This document shows positions 33,098 through 42,470 of a DNA stretch of 64,000 nucleotides, in pieces. The DNA comes from Bradyrhizobium liaoningense (lineage in GTDB: Bacteria; Pseudomonadota; Alphaproteobacteria; Rhizobiales; Xanthobacteraceae): contig NZ_JAFCJT010000001.1 of the NCBI RefSeq assembly GCF_018130785.1, positions 434,001 to 498,000 on the forward strand, given 5' to 3'. Position numbers and translations under genes: made by a program. The notes beneath the pieces are model-generated. The model did not search any database and had not been told where the DNA came from. It worked only from the letters and a program-made list of their open reading frames with translations. Numbering within the stretch: position 1 is the first letter of the stretch; each line of letters begins with the position of its first letter.

Positions 33098-33927
33098 GAC
33101 GGCCCCACTTCGGCGCGAGGCAGCGGCAGGAATTGCGCAAGGTGGGCACTCCTCCATTGATACGGCGTGTCGCCGGCGAAACGCTTGAATACCGTCGTGA
33201 AATGCGCCTGTGTCTGGAATCCGACGGTCAAGGCAACGTCGACGAGCGAGACGTCGGCGCGCCTCAGCAGTTCCTGTGCGCGTTCGATCCGCCGATTCAG
33301 CAGATAGTCGTGAGGCCGCATGCCGACCGCGACCCGGAACTGCGCGGCAAAGTGCATGCGGCTGAGGCCGGCGACCGCCGCCAGATCCTGCAAGGTGATC
33401 TTGCCAGCCAGATTCTCGTCGACATATTGCAGCACGCGCTTGAGGCGCCATTTTTGCAACGATCGCACAGACCGGCAGCGCTCGTCGTCGGCCTGGTCGA
33501 TCTCGACGGCCGTCGGCCGGCTGGCCCTGCGGGTCAGGATGGCAAGACGCAAGGCGTCCGCAAGGATGGCGGAGTGAGGATGATGGGCCGCTTCGGTTGC
33601 AGCGAGCGCATCGGAGAGGTGTCGCATCACCGGGTCCGGGAACTCGCCTGCACCGGCCTCCCGATCGGTCTCAACCGAGACGCGCGCGAGGCGTTTCGCC
33701 GATACCCTGAAGCTGGGCCCGTCGCCGGTGGATCTCCGCACACCCGGCTGGGACGTCTCGATGGCCAGAGCCACATCGAGGTGAACGAGGGAAAGCGTCA
33801 TCGCTTTTTCGCCGGCGCGATCCTGACGTTCCGCAAGCCCCGACTGCCGACCATCGATGGCGGAGACGCCGATCGAGCCGACGACATGATCCTTCGCGCC
33901 TAGCGGGTGTGACATCTGTAGCGACAT
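33094..33927 (-). CDS. AraC-family transcription regulator
   Basis: 277 aa with AAGGAG 7 nt before ATG 33927. The N-terminal half (1-170) is a degenerate sensing region; the C-terminal two-HTH AraC domain is clear at about 175-270: LQDLAAVAGLSRMHFAAQFR for the first HTH and VSLVDVALTVGFQTQAHFTT then FKRFAGDTPYQWR for the second. The DNA-binding region is very similar to that of the regulator at 41230, so the two are paralogues. Divergent from the histidine kinase gene at 34347. Confidence 0.88.
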   Translation of the reverse strand: MSLQMSHPLGAKDHVVGSIGVSAIDGRQSGLAERQDRAGEKAMTLSLVHLDVALAIETSQPGVRRSTGDGPSFRVSAKRLARVSVETDREAGAGEFPDPVMRHLSDALAATEAAHHPHSAILADALRLAILTRRASRPTAVEIDQADDERCRSVRSLQKWRLKRVLQYVDENLAGKITLQDLAAVAGLSRMHFAAQFRVAVGMRPHDYLLNRRIERAQELLRRADVSLVDVALTVGFQTQAHFTTVFKRFAGDTPYQWRSAHLAQFLPLPRAEVGPS

Positions 33928-34346
33928 CGTCGAACTCCTTGTCCCGTTTTCGATCCGGCGAGACCCAATTTCTCGTCCGAATGTGGGAGCAGAGTAGTTC
34001 GGCGGTCCCCGCGCTCCATTCTACGCGCGGGTGCACCGGATAGGTTCTCGGGTTGATCGCGTCATACCTAGGTATGACCGCGGCGTCGCGGGCCGCGCGG
34101 ACGTCCCGTTCGCAGCGATGGCGGAACTGGTCTCGCCCTGCGGTATGTTGACGCGCTCGCCAGCGGTCGGAAAGTCACGCAAAACCCTGTTTTGCCGGGG
34201 AATGTGCCTCATCGGTACTCGCGCGGGATCGAACCGCGGCAACGTCTTTCAAGAGAGCACGAAAATCATGTTGCCGCATGTTGTCGGCCCGATCAAATCG
34301 CGGCATCAACGTGACCGGAAAATGAGCAGAGCGACCACCAGCGACG
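33928..34346. other. Intergenic region between divergent AraC and histidine-kinase genes
   Basis: 419 bp with no credible gene. It holds the promoters of both divergent genes and a perfect 16-bp palindrome at 34062-34077, listed separately. No FNR/FixK box was found. Confidence 0.5.
34062..34077. promoter_or_regulatory. Perfect palindrome TCATACCTAGGTATGA, operator candidate
   Basis: All 16 bases form a dyad without a spacer. It is 135 bp upstream of the AraC start and 270 bp upstream of the kinase start. The TACC-TA-GGTA core is compatible with a site for a LuxR-type response regulator dimer such as the FixJ-like protein at 36254, but the binder is unknown. Confidence 0.5.
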
Positions 34347-36257
34347 ATGACCAGTCTTGATCGGGCCACGGGTTCATCGATGAGTCGCGGCGGCTTGCGG
34401 TTCTGGTCTGCCGTCCTCGCTTTCGCGGTTTTCCTGGTCGATGTGCTGACGCCGCTCGAGGGCGCGGTCGCAGTTCTCTACGTCGTTGCGATCCTGCTCG
34501 CGGCGAAGACGCACCGGCGCAACGACATCGTCGCCGCCGCTGCCGGCTGCAGCGTCCTGACCATAACCGCCTATCTGCTGTCGCACGATCTGGAGGCGAT
34601 CGCCTCGCCTGCCCTTCGTGCGCTGGTGAGCCTCGCCGCCATCGGAATCACGACCTTGCTGGCGCTCCAGAATCACGCGGCGACGAAGCGCCTCGCGGCG
34701 CAGGCGCGGCTGCTCAATCTCTCGCATGACATGATCTTCGTCAGGGATCGCCGCGGCGTGATCACATTCTGGAACAGGGCCGCGGAACACGCCTACGGCT
34801 GGTCGGCCGACGAGGCGGTCGGGCAACACGCCGACGCGCTGCTGAGAACCGCATATCCCGACCGGCGAGAGGTCATCGAGGCCGGCTTGCTCGACATCGG
34901 CCGATGGGAAGGCAGGCTGGAGCAGCGGACGAAGGCCGGCGGCGCACTCACCGTCGATGCTCGATGGGCGCTCCAGCACGACCATCTCGGCAAACCCGTC
35001 GGAGTGCTTGAAACGCACACCGACGTCACGGACCGCGTAGCGGCACATAACGCGCTGGTGCTAAGCGAGCAACGATACCGCCGGATGTTCGACGCGAGCC
35101 GCGTCGGCGTCGTCGAAGAGGACTGGAGCGCAGTGCGGACCGCGCTGAATTCGCTGGAGACCGGAGGCGCCACCTTACGGGACTATCTTGCACGAAATCC
35201 CGAATTCGTGCGGCATGCCCGCCGGCTCGCTGGAATCACCGACGTCAATCCGGCCCTCCAGAAGATGGCGGGAGCAAGCGGCTCTGCGGCCTTCGTGGGG
35301 AACGTGGACAGGCTTCTGGGCGAGAACGACCGCAGTTTCCTCGGCGCGCTGGTCGCATTCGCGGAAGGAGAGCGGTTCCACGAAGGCGAGACCGATCTCG
35401 TGAGCCTCGACGGACGCAAGGTGCCCGTCCTGTTTACGATCACCTTTCCGGCCGAGCCCGACGGAGATCGCAACGTGCTCGCCTTCGTCATCGACATCAC
35501 CGAGCGCAAGCAGGCACAGGACGCGCTGCTCGCGGCGCAGGCGGAGCTGGCGCATGCCGCGCGCGTCGCCACGCTTGGCGAACTCAGCGCGTCCATTGCC
35601 CACGAGGTGAATCAGCCTCTGGCAGCGATCGTCACCAGCGGCGAAGCTGGCTTACGGTGGCTGCGCCGCGACGTGCCCGATCTCAAGGAGGTTGCGACGA
35701 CGATCGGTCACGTCGTTGCTCAGGGCCGCCGCGCCAGCGAGATCGTGACCCGCATCCGGACTTTCCTGAAGAAGGCCTCGCCCCAGCAGGATCTGCTGCA
35801 GATCGACGAGATCATCGAGGAAGCGACCCTCCTGATCGCGCGCGAGCTCGCCAAGGACGACGTCGCCCTCATCGTCAAGACGGAGCATGGCCTGCCGCCG
35901 GTTCGCGGCGACCGGATCCAGCTTCAGCAGGTCCTGGTCAATCTTCTGATCAATGCCGGCCAGGCCATGTCAGGCCGGCCCGGTTCCCGCACCGTCACGC
36001 TGCGCGCCGGAACCGTCGACGGTGAAAACCTTGCCATCACGGTCGAGGACAGCGGCCCGGGCATCCAGCCTGACGACCTGCCGCGCCTGTTTGATCCGTT
36101 CTTCACCACCAAGGGCGGCGGCATGGGCATGGGACTTGCGATCTGTCGAACGACGGTGGAAGCTCACGGCGGCCGATTGTCCGTGGAGAGCTCTCCGGGA
36201 TCGGGCGCGACATTCCACCTGACACTGCCATTCAGCCAAGAACACGCCTTGCCATGA
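34347..36257 (+). CDS. FixL-like membrane sensor histidine kinase
   Basis: 636 aa. Three to four N-terminal membrane helices (about 20-110: FWSAVLAFAVFLVDVL, VAVLYVVAILLAA, LRALVSLAAIGITTLLAL), PAS domain 1 (about 122-235, DMIFVRDRRGVITFWNRAAE), a second PAS-like domain (about 240-390, FDASRVGVVEEDWSAVRTAL), then HisKA with H419 in SIAHEVNQPLAAI and a HATPase with QQVLVNLLINAGQAM and GGGMGMGLAICR. There is no obvious heme-binding FG loop evidence, so the signal is unknown. Its stop overlaps the start of the response regulator gene (ATGA), making an evident two-component pair. Confidence 0.9.
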   Translation: MTSLDRATGSSMSRGGLRFWSAVLAFAVFLVDVLTPLEGAVAVLYVVAILLAAKTHRRNDIVAAAAGCSVLTITAYLLSHDLEAIASPALRALVSLAAIGITTLLALQNHAATKRLAAQARLLNLSHDMIFVRDRRGVITFWNRAAEHAYGWSADEAVGQHADALLRTAYPDRREVIEAGLLDIGRWEGRLEQRTKAGGALTVDARWALQHDHLGKPVGVLETHTDVTDRVAAHNALVLSEQRYRRMFDASRVGVVEEDWSAVRTALNSLETGGATLRDYLARNPEFVRHARRLAGITDVNPALQKMAGASGSAAFVGNVDRLLGENDRSFLGALVAFAEGERFHEGETDLVSLDGRKVPVLFTITFPAEPDGDRNVLAFVIDITERKQAQDALLAAQAELAHAARVATLGELSASIAHEVNQPLAAIVTSGEAGLRWLRRDVPDLKEVATTIGHVVAQGRRASEIVTRIRTFLKKASPQQDLLQIDEIIEEATLLIARELAKDDVALIVKTEHGLPPVRGDRIQLQQVLVNLLINAGQAMSGRPGSRTVTLRAGTVDGENLAITVEDSGPGIQPDDLPRLFDPFFTTKGGGMGMGLAICRTTVEAHGGRLSVESSPGSGATFHLTLPFSQEHALP

Positions 36258-36925
36258 CACGACCAAACCAAGCGCAACCGCCGGCCCAGTCCTCCAGTTC
36301 AGTCGTCATCATCGTTGATGACGACGCGAGCATTCGTGCCTCGCTCGACAGCCTGTTCCGATCCGTCGGTCTCGATACACGCCTGTTCGGCTCGCCGGCC
36401 GAGCTGCTTGGCGGCACGATGCCCGACGGCCCGGCCTGCATCGTGCTGGACGTTCGGCTCCCGGGCGTGAGCGGCCTCGATCTCCAGGGTCAACTGACCC
36501 GCCAGGGCATCAGATATCCAATCATCTTCATGACCGGTCATGGGGACATTCCAATGTCGGTGCGCGCCATGAAGGCTGGCGCCGTGGATTTCCTGTCCAA
36601 GCCGTTTCGCGATCAGGACATGCTCGACGCCGTGACGGCAGCGCTCGAGCGCGATGCGCAGCGCCGCGCGGAAGCCGCGACGAAGGAAGATATCCGCATC
36701 CAGTATGAGAGCCTGACGGCGCGCGAACGCGAGGTGATGGGCCATGTGACCGCCGGCTTGATGAACAAGCAGGTGGCAGGCCTGATCGGCCTCAGCGAGA
36801 TCACCGTCAAGATCCACCGCGGCAACGTCATGCGCAAGATGGAGGTCCGGTCGCTGGCCGACCTCGTTCGCAAGGCCGAAGCGCTCGAGATTTCCCAGAA
36901 CCGAAAGACTACGGACCAAACCTGA
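36254..36925 (+). CDS. FixJ-like response regulator, LuxR HTH
   Basis: 223 aa, partner of the kinase at 34347, start overlapping its stop. Receiver at about 17-130: VDDD at 21-24, phosphoacceptor D66 in VLDVRLPG, MTGHGDIP and FLSKPF. LuxR-type HTH at about 150-215: LTAREREVMGHVTAGLMNKQ, GLSEITVKIHRGNVMRKMEV. A likely target is the FUSC efflux operon downstream or its own promoter region, but this is inferred from position only. Confidence 0.9.
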   Translation: MTRPNQAQPPAQSSSSVVIIVDDDASIRASLDSLFRSVGLDTRLFGSPAELLGGTMPDGPACIVLDVRLPGVSGLDLQGQLTRQGIRYPIIFMTGHGDIPMSVRAMKAGAVDFLSKPFRDQDMLDAVTAALERDAQRRAEAATKEDIRIQYESLTAREREVMGHVTAGLMNKQVAGLIGLSEITVKIHRGNVMRKMEVRSLADLVRKAEALEISQNRKTTDQT

Positions 36926-37025
36926 GTATAATTTCGGCGGGACTGCCGCACGGTGCATAAGGCGCCATCGGCCGCCCAAGGGGAGATATCCTCCCTGCGG
37001 AACACAGCGGTCAGGATGTGTGCCA

Positions 37026-37406
37026 ATGGCCAAAACCCCGGTGATTGCGATCGTAGACGACGACGAAGGCGTGCGCGCGTCGCTGGCGAGCCTGGTGCGT
37101 TCGCTCGGCTACGAGGCCCACGCCTACGAGTCCGGCGTCGCCTTCCTGCGGGAACCCGCGGGAGAAGATCCGGCCTGCATGATCGCCGACGTTCAGATGC
37201 CGGTCATTACCGGCGATGAATTGCAGGCGCGCCTGGTTGCCTCCGGTCGCCATTTCCCGATCATTTTCATGACCGCGTTCCCCAGCGAACCCGTGCGCCA
37301 GCGTGTCATGGCGGCTGGCGCGCATTGCTATCTCGGCAAGCCGTCGAGTGGCGACGAGATCATCCGCCGCCTCGAAGAGGCCCTGGCGGGCCACGCGCCG
37401 CAATAG
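37026..37406 (+). CDS. Single-domain response regulator
   Basis: 126-aa stand-alone receiver (MAKTPVIAIVDDDEGVRASL). DDD at 11-13, phosphoacceptor D55 in MIADVQMPV, T in FMTAFPS and K105 in YLGKPSS. No output domain. ATG 37026 is used (AGGA about 9 nt upstream); an in-frame GTG at 37020 is possible. It lies 100 bp after the FixJ-like gene and could compete for phosphate from the same kinase. Confidence 0.85.
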   Translation: MAKTPVIAIVDDDEGVRASLASLVRSLGYEAHAYESGVAFLREPAGEDPACMIADVQMPVITGDELQARLVASGRHFPIIFMTAFPSEPVRQRVMAAGAHCYLGKPSSGDEIIRRLEEALAGHAPQ

Positions 37407-37544
37407 TCGGGCCCCGGCTCGGGCCAAGTGCGCCTCCCCGGCGTGCGTTCCCGAAAACAGGTTGGTGGACCGAAAATACCGACCGGCACGGCTCATGCTC
37501 CCCTTCGATTTCGCGACGCCGACAGGCTGCACGCTTTGCCGAAC

Positions 37545-39461
37545 ATGGAGCGAGCACAATTGCCAGGGGACGCCACCAGCGCTGCCGACGACATCCGCCC
37601 GCGGGTCTTCGCCGGCTTCCCGGTGAGTTCCTGGGCGTTCGCGCTGCGCGTCCTGCTGGCAATGCTCCTCGCACTCTATGTGAGCTTCTGGCTCGAGCTC
37701 GAATCCCCCTCGTCGGCAGCAATCACCGTGGCAATCCTGGCGCTGCCCACGCGCGCACAGGGCATGGAAAAGGCAGGCTACCGGCTGCTCGCAACCGTCA
37801 TCGGCGTGATCGCATCGATCGCCCTCGCCGGCACCTTTTCCCAAACCGGCGCGCTCCAGCCCACAATGTTGGGCATCTGGGTCGGACTTTGCGTCTGCGC
37901 TGCCGGGATGCTGGACGGCAATCGCGCTTATGCGGCGGCTCTCAGCTGCATCACCGTTGCCCTGATTGCCATTCAGCAGATCGACAGTCCGTTGCAAGTG
38001 TTTCCGACAGGCGTCGCCCGGGGCGCCGCCATCGCCATCGGCGTCCTCGCGGTTGCTCTGGTCAACGAGGTGCTCTCCGCGCCGGACTATCATCCGGTTC
38101 TGGCGAGCCGCCTCGAAACACTGCATCGCCGGGTCACGGAGTTCGCGCAACGCGCCGTCCGCGGCGACGCTTCATCCGCGACGGCTGCTGCGGACATGTT
38201 GCGCGATGTCGCGGCCCTGCATCCGGAGATCGCGAGCCTCGTCACGGAGTCGATCAGCGGCCCGGCCAGATCCTCAGCCGCACGCTCTGCGATGGTGGGC
38301 CTCGTCAGCGAGCTGGCGCTCGCCCGTACGCTCGCAGCACTGCCAGCCGCATCCGCGACGTCTCGGGACGACCGAGACCCCGGCGCCTCTGGCCTGGTCG
38401 CGATCTGCCGGACCTATCTGCGCGACGAAATCATCCGCAGGAATGCAGACGTGCGCGACAGCCTGGAGGCGCTGCGGGCCGGAAACTATCCACTCCGGCA
38501 ATGGCGCGCGCCGCTGTACCGCTCGCCTCGCATTGCAGCGGAAGCCGGCGTCAGGGCAGCGATCCACTTCATCCTCATTGCAATCATCTTCGTGATGGCG
38601 GGATGGCCGAGCACCGCGCTCTGCCTCTCGCTTGCCGCAGTCATCATCGGCCTGAGCGCGACGGCTCCGGATCCGCGCGCCTTCACGACACTGGCGGTTT
38701 TTGCCGTGCCGATCGGATGCCTGCTCGCCGGCATCCTGAAATACCTCGTCTTCAACGGCGTATCCGAGTTTCAACTGCTGGCGATCGGCCTCGCGCCTCT
38801 CGTGATCGGCGCAGCGCTCCTGATCACGCTGACGAGCGGCGTCCTGCCGTCGCTCAGCCGGCTCTCTCTCGTGTTCACGCTTGCCGTTCTCGCACCGAGC
38901 AATCCGCAGAGCTACGACCCCGAGGTGTTCCTGGTGACGTGTCTGTTTGTCCAACTCTCCTCGGTTCTCGTCTTCGCGGCGCAGCTCCTGCTGCCATCCT
39001 TGTCCAGTGAACGGAGGATCCGGCTGCTGCTGGACGAAGCCCATCGCGAGCTGAGCCGCCTCGATTCCGGACGAGCGCGGCATCCTGCGCCGGAGGAAGC
39101 CGCGTTTCGCGATGCCGCACGGATCGAGCAGATCCTGACGACCAACGGCGCCACGGCGCCTCCCCCTCGGGTCGTCGCGGAAGCGATGCGCTGCTTCGAC
39201 GAGGCGGTGGTGCTGCGACGGTGCCGTGCCGAACTGGACCGCCTGGCCGAGACCTTACTCGGCGGGGCGGTGCACGCCGCGCGAGCCGCGCTCACCCTTC
39301 GGGATGGAGGCGCAATCCTGACTGCCGCCGAGGCGCTACGCCAGACGGGTGCACAAGGCAATCTGTCTGTCGATCCGGTGCTCGCCGCGCTCGTATCGGC
39401 CAGCTTCATCTTCGAATCTTGGCAGAGTTTCGCCGGTTCCGGCCAGGGAAAGCGTCCGTGA
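37545..39461 (+). CDS. FUSC-family inner-membrane efflux protein (AaeB-like)
   Basis: 638 aa from ATG 37545 (MERAQLPGDATSAADDIRPR). Two membrane blocks of about five to six helices each (about 30-175 and 345-490), separated and followed by cytoplasmic helical regions; the motifs FALRVLLAMLLALYVSFWLE and AITVAILALPTRAQGMEKAGYR are characteristic of the aromatic-acid exporter/FUSC family. It is followed by DUF1656 and HlyD genes in the order AaeB-AaeX-AaeA. Such pumps export aromatic carboxylic acids or related toxic compounds. The start has no strong ribosome site; the GTG at 37428 gives a non-conserved extension. Confidence 0.85.
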   Translation: MERAQLPGDATSAADDIRPRVFAGFPVSSWAFALRVLLAMLLALYVSFWLELESPSSAAITVAILALPTRAQGMEKAGYRLLATVIGVIASIALAGTFSQTGALQPTMLGIWVGLCVCAAGMLDGNRAYAAALSCITVALIAIQQIDSPLQVFPTGVARGAAIAIGVLAVALVNEVLSAPDYHPVLASRLETLHRRVTEFAQRAVRGDASSATAAADMLRDVAALHPEIASLVTESISGPARSSAARSAMVGLVSELALARTLAALPAASATSRDDRDPGASGLVAICRTYLRDEIIRRNADVRDSLEALRAGNYPLRQWRAPLYRSPRIAAEAGVRAAIHFILIAIIFVMAGWPSTALCLSLAAVIIGLSATAPDPRAFTTLAVFAVPIGCLLAGILKYLVFNGVSEFQLLAIGLAPLVIGAALLITLTSGVLPSLSRLSLVFTLAVLAPSNPQSYDPEVFLVTCLFVQLSSVLVFAAQLLLPSLSSERRIRLLLDEAHRELSRLDSGRARHPAPEEAAFRDAARIEQILTTNGATAPPPRVVAEAMRCFDEAVVLRRCRAELDRLAETLLGGAVHAARAALTLRDGGAILTAAEALRQTGAQGNLSVDPVLAALVSASFIFESWQSFAGSGQGKRP

Positions 39462-39661
39462 CGAATACCTATCGTGAACTCGTCGTGGGCGGTGTACTGA
39501 TCGCCCCGATCGTGTCCTATGCGGCAACGGCGCTGCTCGCATTCCTGCTGCTCCGCCCGGTGCTGCGCTTCGTGGGATTTACAAGAATCTTCAGCAACCC
39601 GTCGCTGGCCGAGCTCTGCCTCTACGTGTCGATCTTCGGCCTGCTCGCGCTCTTCTGCTAA
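39458..39661 (+). CDS. DUF1656 small membrane protein (AaeX-like)
   Basis: 67 aa with two membrane helices (ELVVGGVLIAPIVSYAATALL and LAELCLYVSIFGLLALFC), the DUF1656/AaeX size and pattern. The GTG start overlaps the FUSC stop (GTGA) with AGGGAAA 8 nt upstream. Genes of this type sit between FUSC and HlyD components of aromatic-acid pumps; their role in the complex is unclear. Confidence 0.85.
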   Translation: MTNTYRELVVGGVLIAPIVSYAATALLAFLLLRPVLRFVGFTRIFSNPSLAELCLYVSIFGLLALFC

Positions 39662-39671
39662 GGAGAAAGTC

Positions 39672-40970
39672 ATGGACGCGGCTCTGCCTCGAGATGCGGC
39701 CTTTCCGCCCCACGCCGAACCGCCAGCCGAAGCACGGACGGACGCAGCCGACACCGTCGCGTGTTCCAGCCTGACGGAGGCCGCGGCGCGCGCGACCAGC
39801 GACCGCGCCGCGAACGACGGCGAACCTTCGAGGCAGGCGACGCCATTGACGCGGTCGCCGCGCAAGGCCGCCGGGCGATTCATGGCCGGCGTCGGCAAGC
39901 ATTTCGCCACTCTTGCCATTGCCCTGATCGCCATCCTGATATCGGTTGCGACCTGGCAGCACTATGTCACCGCGCCCTGGACGCGCAATGGCAGCGTGCG
40001 CGTGCAGGTTGCCAATGTCGCGCCGCAGATTGCAGGCAAAATCGTGGAGCTGCGGGTGGTCGACAACCAGTTCGTCCACAAGGGTGACGTGCTCTACGTC
40101 ATCGATCCCTTCGACTTCGAGGTAGCCGTTCGCATCGGCAAGGCCCTCGTCGACCAGCGAGCGGCGGACCTGGAGGTAAAGCAGGCCGAATTCGACCGGC
40201 GCCGGCGTCTGTCCGACCTGGCGACTACGCCAGAGGAGCAGCAGATCTTCGCCGGCAATGCCGCGCAGGCGAAGGCCGCCTACGCGGCGGCCGCCCACCA
40301 GCTAGCACAGGCGGAATTGAACCTGAAGCGCACCAATGTGCTCAGCCCCGTCGACGGCTATGTCACCAATCTCCTGCTGCGTGTCGGCGACTATGCGCTG
40401 ACCGGCGTCACCAACGTCTCCATCATCGATTCCAACAGCTTCTGGATCGACGGTTATTTCGAGGAAACCAAGATGGCGCATGTCTGCGTCGGCGATCGCG
40501 TCGAGGCACAGCTCGTCGGCTACTCCAAGCCGATCCTGGGACACGTGAAAACCGTGACCCGCGGCATCAGCGCGTCAAACGCCGCGGCGGGCACGCAAGG
40601 TTTGCCCAACGTGGACCCGATCTACACCTGGGTGCGGCTTGCGCAGCGCATACCGGTTCGCGTCGCCATCGACACGGTGCCGCCGGGCGTGCCGCTGGTC
40701 TCCGGCATGACGGCCACGGTGACGATCCGGCAGCCCGATGCGGTCGATCGCCGGCCCTGGTCTCATCGGCTCCGCACGACCTTCGTGGACCCGATGTTCG
40801 ATGTGTTCGGCGCAGGAGATCCGCCCCGCCCAAACTGCCTCCAATCCGCATCCCAGCAGCCTCCCGAGGTGGCGACGCTTCCCTACGCACGGGTGCCCGC
40901 AGTTCCGTCAGCGGAGAAGATCGCGCCCGGCCTCACCCCCGGCATCGATGCCCCGCCACGCCTTCCCTGA
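39672..40970 (+). CDS. HlyD/EmrA-type membrane-fusion protein (AaeA-like)
   Basis: 432 aa, AGGAG 7 nt before ATG 39672. A long ~75-residue cytoplasmic N-terminal tail, one membrane helix (TLAIALIAILISVATW), then a periplasmic adaptor: biotinyl-lipoyl half (VAPQIAGKIVELRVVDNQFV), coiled-coil hairpin (about 145-215), second lipoyl half (NVLSPVDGYVTNLLLRVGDY) and a beta-barrel domain. The tail is longer than in AaeA of E. coli (about 310 aa). It links the FUSC pump to the outer membrane; no outer-membrane factor is encoded nearby. Confidence 0.88.
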   Translation: MDAALPRDAAFPPHAEPPAEARTDAADTVACSSLTEAAARATSDRAANDGEPSRQATPLTRSPRKAAGRFMAGVGKHFATLAIALIAILISVATWQHYVTAPWTRNGSVRVQVANVAPQIAGKIVELRVVDNQFVHKGDVLYVIDPFDFEVAVRIGKALVDQRAADLEVKQAEFDRRRRLSDLATTPEEQQIFAGNAAQAKAAYAAAAHQLAQAELNLKRTNVLSPVDGYVTNLLLRVGDYALTGVTNVSIIDSNSFWIDGYFEETKMAHVCVGDRVEAQLVGYSKPILGHVKTVTRGISASNAAAGTQGLPNVDPIYTWVRLAQRIPVRVAIDTVPPGVPLVSGMTATVTIRQPDAVDRRPWSHRLRTTFVDPMFDVFGAGDPPRPNCLQSASQQPPEVATLPYARVPAVPSAEKIAPGLTPGIDAPPRLP

Positions 40971-41229
40971 ATCCAGTCAGATCGGCCGACCTGACGAGAG
41001 GCGCCGCGTCGCACCGCAACATCGGAACTCACAGCCCAAGCCTTTGATTCTACTTGCTCAATTGGGAGTTTCGCAACCTTCCGACGCACCTGCAGCTTTT
41101 GCAAAATCTAACACCATTTCAGCAACTCTAACGGGCCTTGTGGCGGCATCAGACATATCGTTCGAACGTCAACCAATGGCATTCGGCAGCCGTCACGGCG
41201 GCAGCGGAGTCCAACAAACGGGACGAACG

Positions 41230-42276
41230 ATGCTCACCGATATGCAAGCGGCCGGCGCCCGATTGACGCATCAACCCGGCGCCCGCGAACCGGATCTCTC
41301 TCAGGGCGCGCTCCCATTCCCCCAAGAACGAAGATGGCGCCAGCCCGAGCAACGCGCGGGCGTTGCGCGCGAGGACATCACGATCTCTCGTTTTACCTAT
41401 GCGCAGACGGCCATCAGGCGCGAGGAAGCAACGACGCCTCCCGACCGGTACTTCTTCTCCATCGCCCTGAAGAGCACACGTCTCAAGCTGACCAGAGGCA
41501 GCCAGACCATTTTCGACGGCACCATGCCGGCGGGCACGCTCTATGTCGGCGCGCCGTCGAAGCCGCTCCGCGTGCAGTTTCATGCGCCGTGCGATTTCCT
41601 CCACTTCCACATCTCGGCCAATTGCCTTCCATCTCCGCAACCGGGAACGGAGCCGCTCGCGTCCGAATGCCTGAACGATCTCGTTCTGTTGCGCGACCCG
41701 TTCGCCGAGCAGCTCGCAAAGGCGCTGACCGAACAAGGCCATTCGGCCGATCGGGAATTTGCGCGCTGCATTGCCCAAACGCTGGCGATGCACGTCGCTC
41801 GGCGCGAGCCCCCGCGCACGAAAGTCAATGCCTTGCCGAAATGGCGTCTCCGACGCGTCGAGGAGTATGTCAAGGCGCGCTTCGACCACTCCATCAGCCT
41901 GTCCGACCTTGCCGGCGTCGCGGGATTGTCCCGGATGCACTTTGCAGCGCAGTTTCGCGCCGCGACGGGATACCGGCCGCGCGAATATCTCCTGCAACAG
42001 CGCATCGAGCATGCAAAATCTCTCCTGTCGAATACCGAGACGCCGCTGGTCGAGGCGGCGCTGGCCGTCGGTTTCTGCACGCAGGCGCATTTCTCGACTG
42101 TCTTCAAACGTCTGACAGGCGACACGCCGGCACGTTGGCGATGCACCAGCCGGAACGCATTGGCGTCACCCAGGCTCGCTGAATGCGCCCCGGTTCCGTC
42201 ACGCGAGCCGGTGTCTCATGTCCTGCCGGCGGACCTTCGTGAATCATGCGAAATGAGAAACAGCGTGGGGACGTGA
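41230..42276 (+). CDS. AraC-family transcription regulator
   Basis: 348 aa from ATG 41230 (MLTDMQAAGARLTHQPGARE); in-frame ATGs at 41176 and 41242 are alternatives and no start has a strong ribosome site. N-terminal sensing half about 60-210; the C-terminal AraC domain carries LSDLAGVAGLSRMHFAAQFR and VEAALAVGFCTQAHFSTVFK. Paralogue of the regulator at 33094 in the DNA-binding part. A 259-bp, comparatively A/T-rich gap separates it from the HlyD gene, so it probably has its own promoter and may regulate the FUSC operon. Followed by a strong terminator. Confidence 0.86.
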   Translation: MLTDMQAAGARLTHQPGAREPDLSQGALPFPQERRWRQPEQRAGVAREDITISRFTYAQTAIRREEATTPPDRYFFSIALKSTRLKLTRGSQTIFDGTMPAGTLYVGAPSKPLRVQFHAPCDFLHFHISANCLPSPQPGTEPLASECLNDLVLLRDPFAEQLAKALTEQGHSADREFARCIAQTLAMHVARREPPRTKVNALPKWRLRRVEEYVKARFDHSISLSDLAGVAGLSRMHFAAQFRAATGYRPREYLLQQRIEHAKSLLSNTETPLVEAALAVGFCTQAHFSTVFKRLTGDTPARWRCTSRNALASPRLAECAPVPSREPVSHVLPADLRESCEMRNSVGT

Positions 42277-42372
42277 AATACTTTGCACGCCGGATCGGCG
42301 ATGCTGGCAGTGTTAGTGACTGAGACCCCCAAGTCACGGCTCGAGCCTTCTCCTCCCAGGCATCCGCGCATT

Positions 42373-42407
42373 GGGCCGTCCTCCCCACAAGGACGGCCCC
42401 TTTTTTT
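42373..42407 (+). terminator. Rho-independent terminator of the AraC gene
   Basis: A perfect 10-bp stem GGGCCGTCCT / AGGACGGCCC with a 7-nt loop, followed by C and seven T. It lies about 100 bp after the AraC stop on the plus strand and before the convergent mdcH gene; there is no T-run for the other strand. Confidence 0.92.
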
Positions 42408-42470
42408 GACCTCGCCGCACGCCGATCCGGAGCGCCGTCCGTCCGATTCCGGAACGAAACTGTTGCCATT

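Noticed and set aside
34031..34360. Possible gene in the 33928-34346 intergenic region
   Set aside because: Short frames on both strands have no ribosome site, odd composition and overlap the palindrome and promoters.
41271..41282. TTGACGCATCAA as an FNR/FixK box
   Set aside because: Only four bases separate the half-sites instead of six, and it lies inside the AraC coding region.
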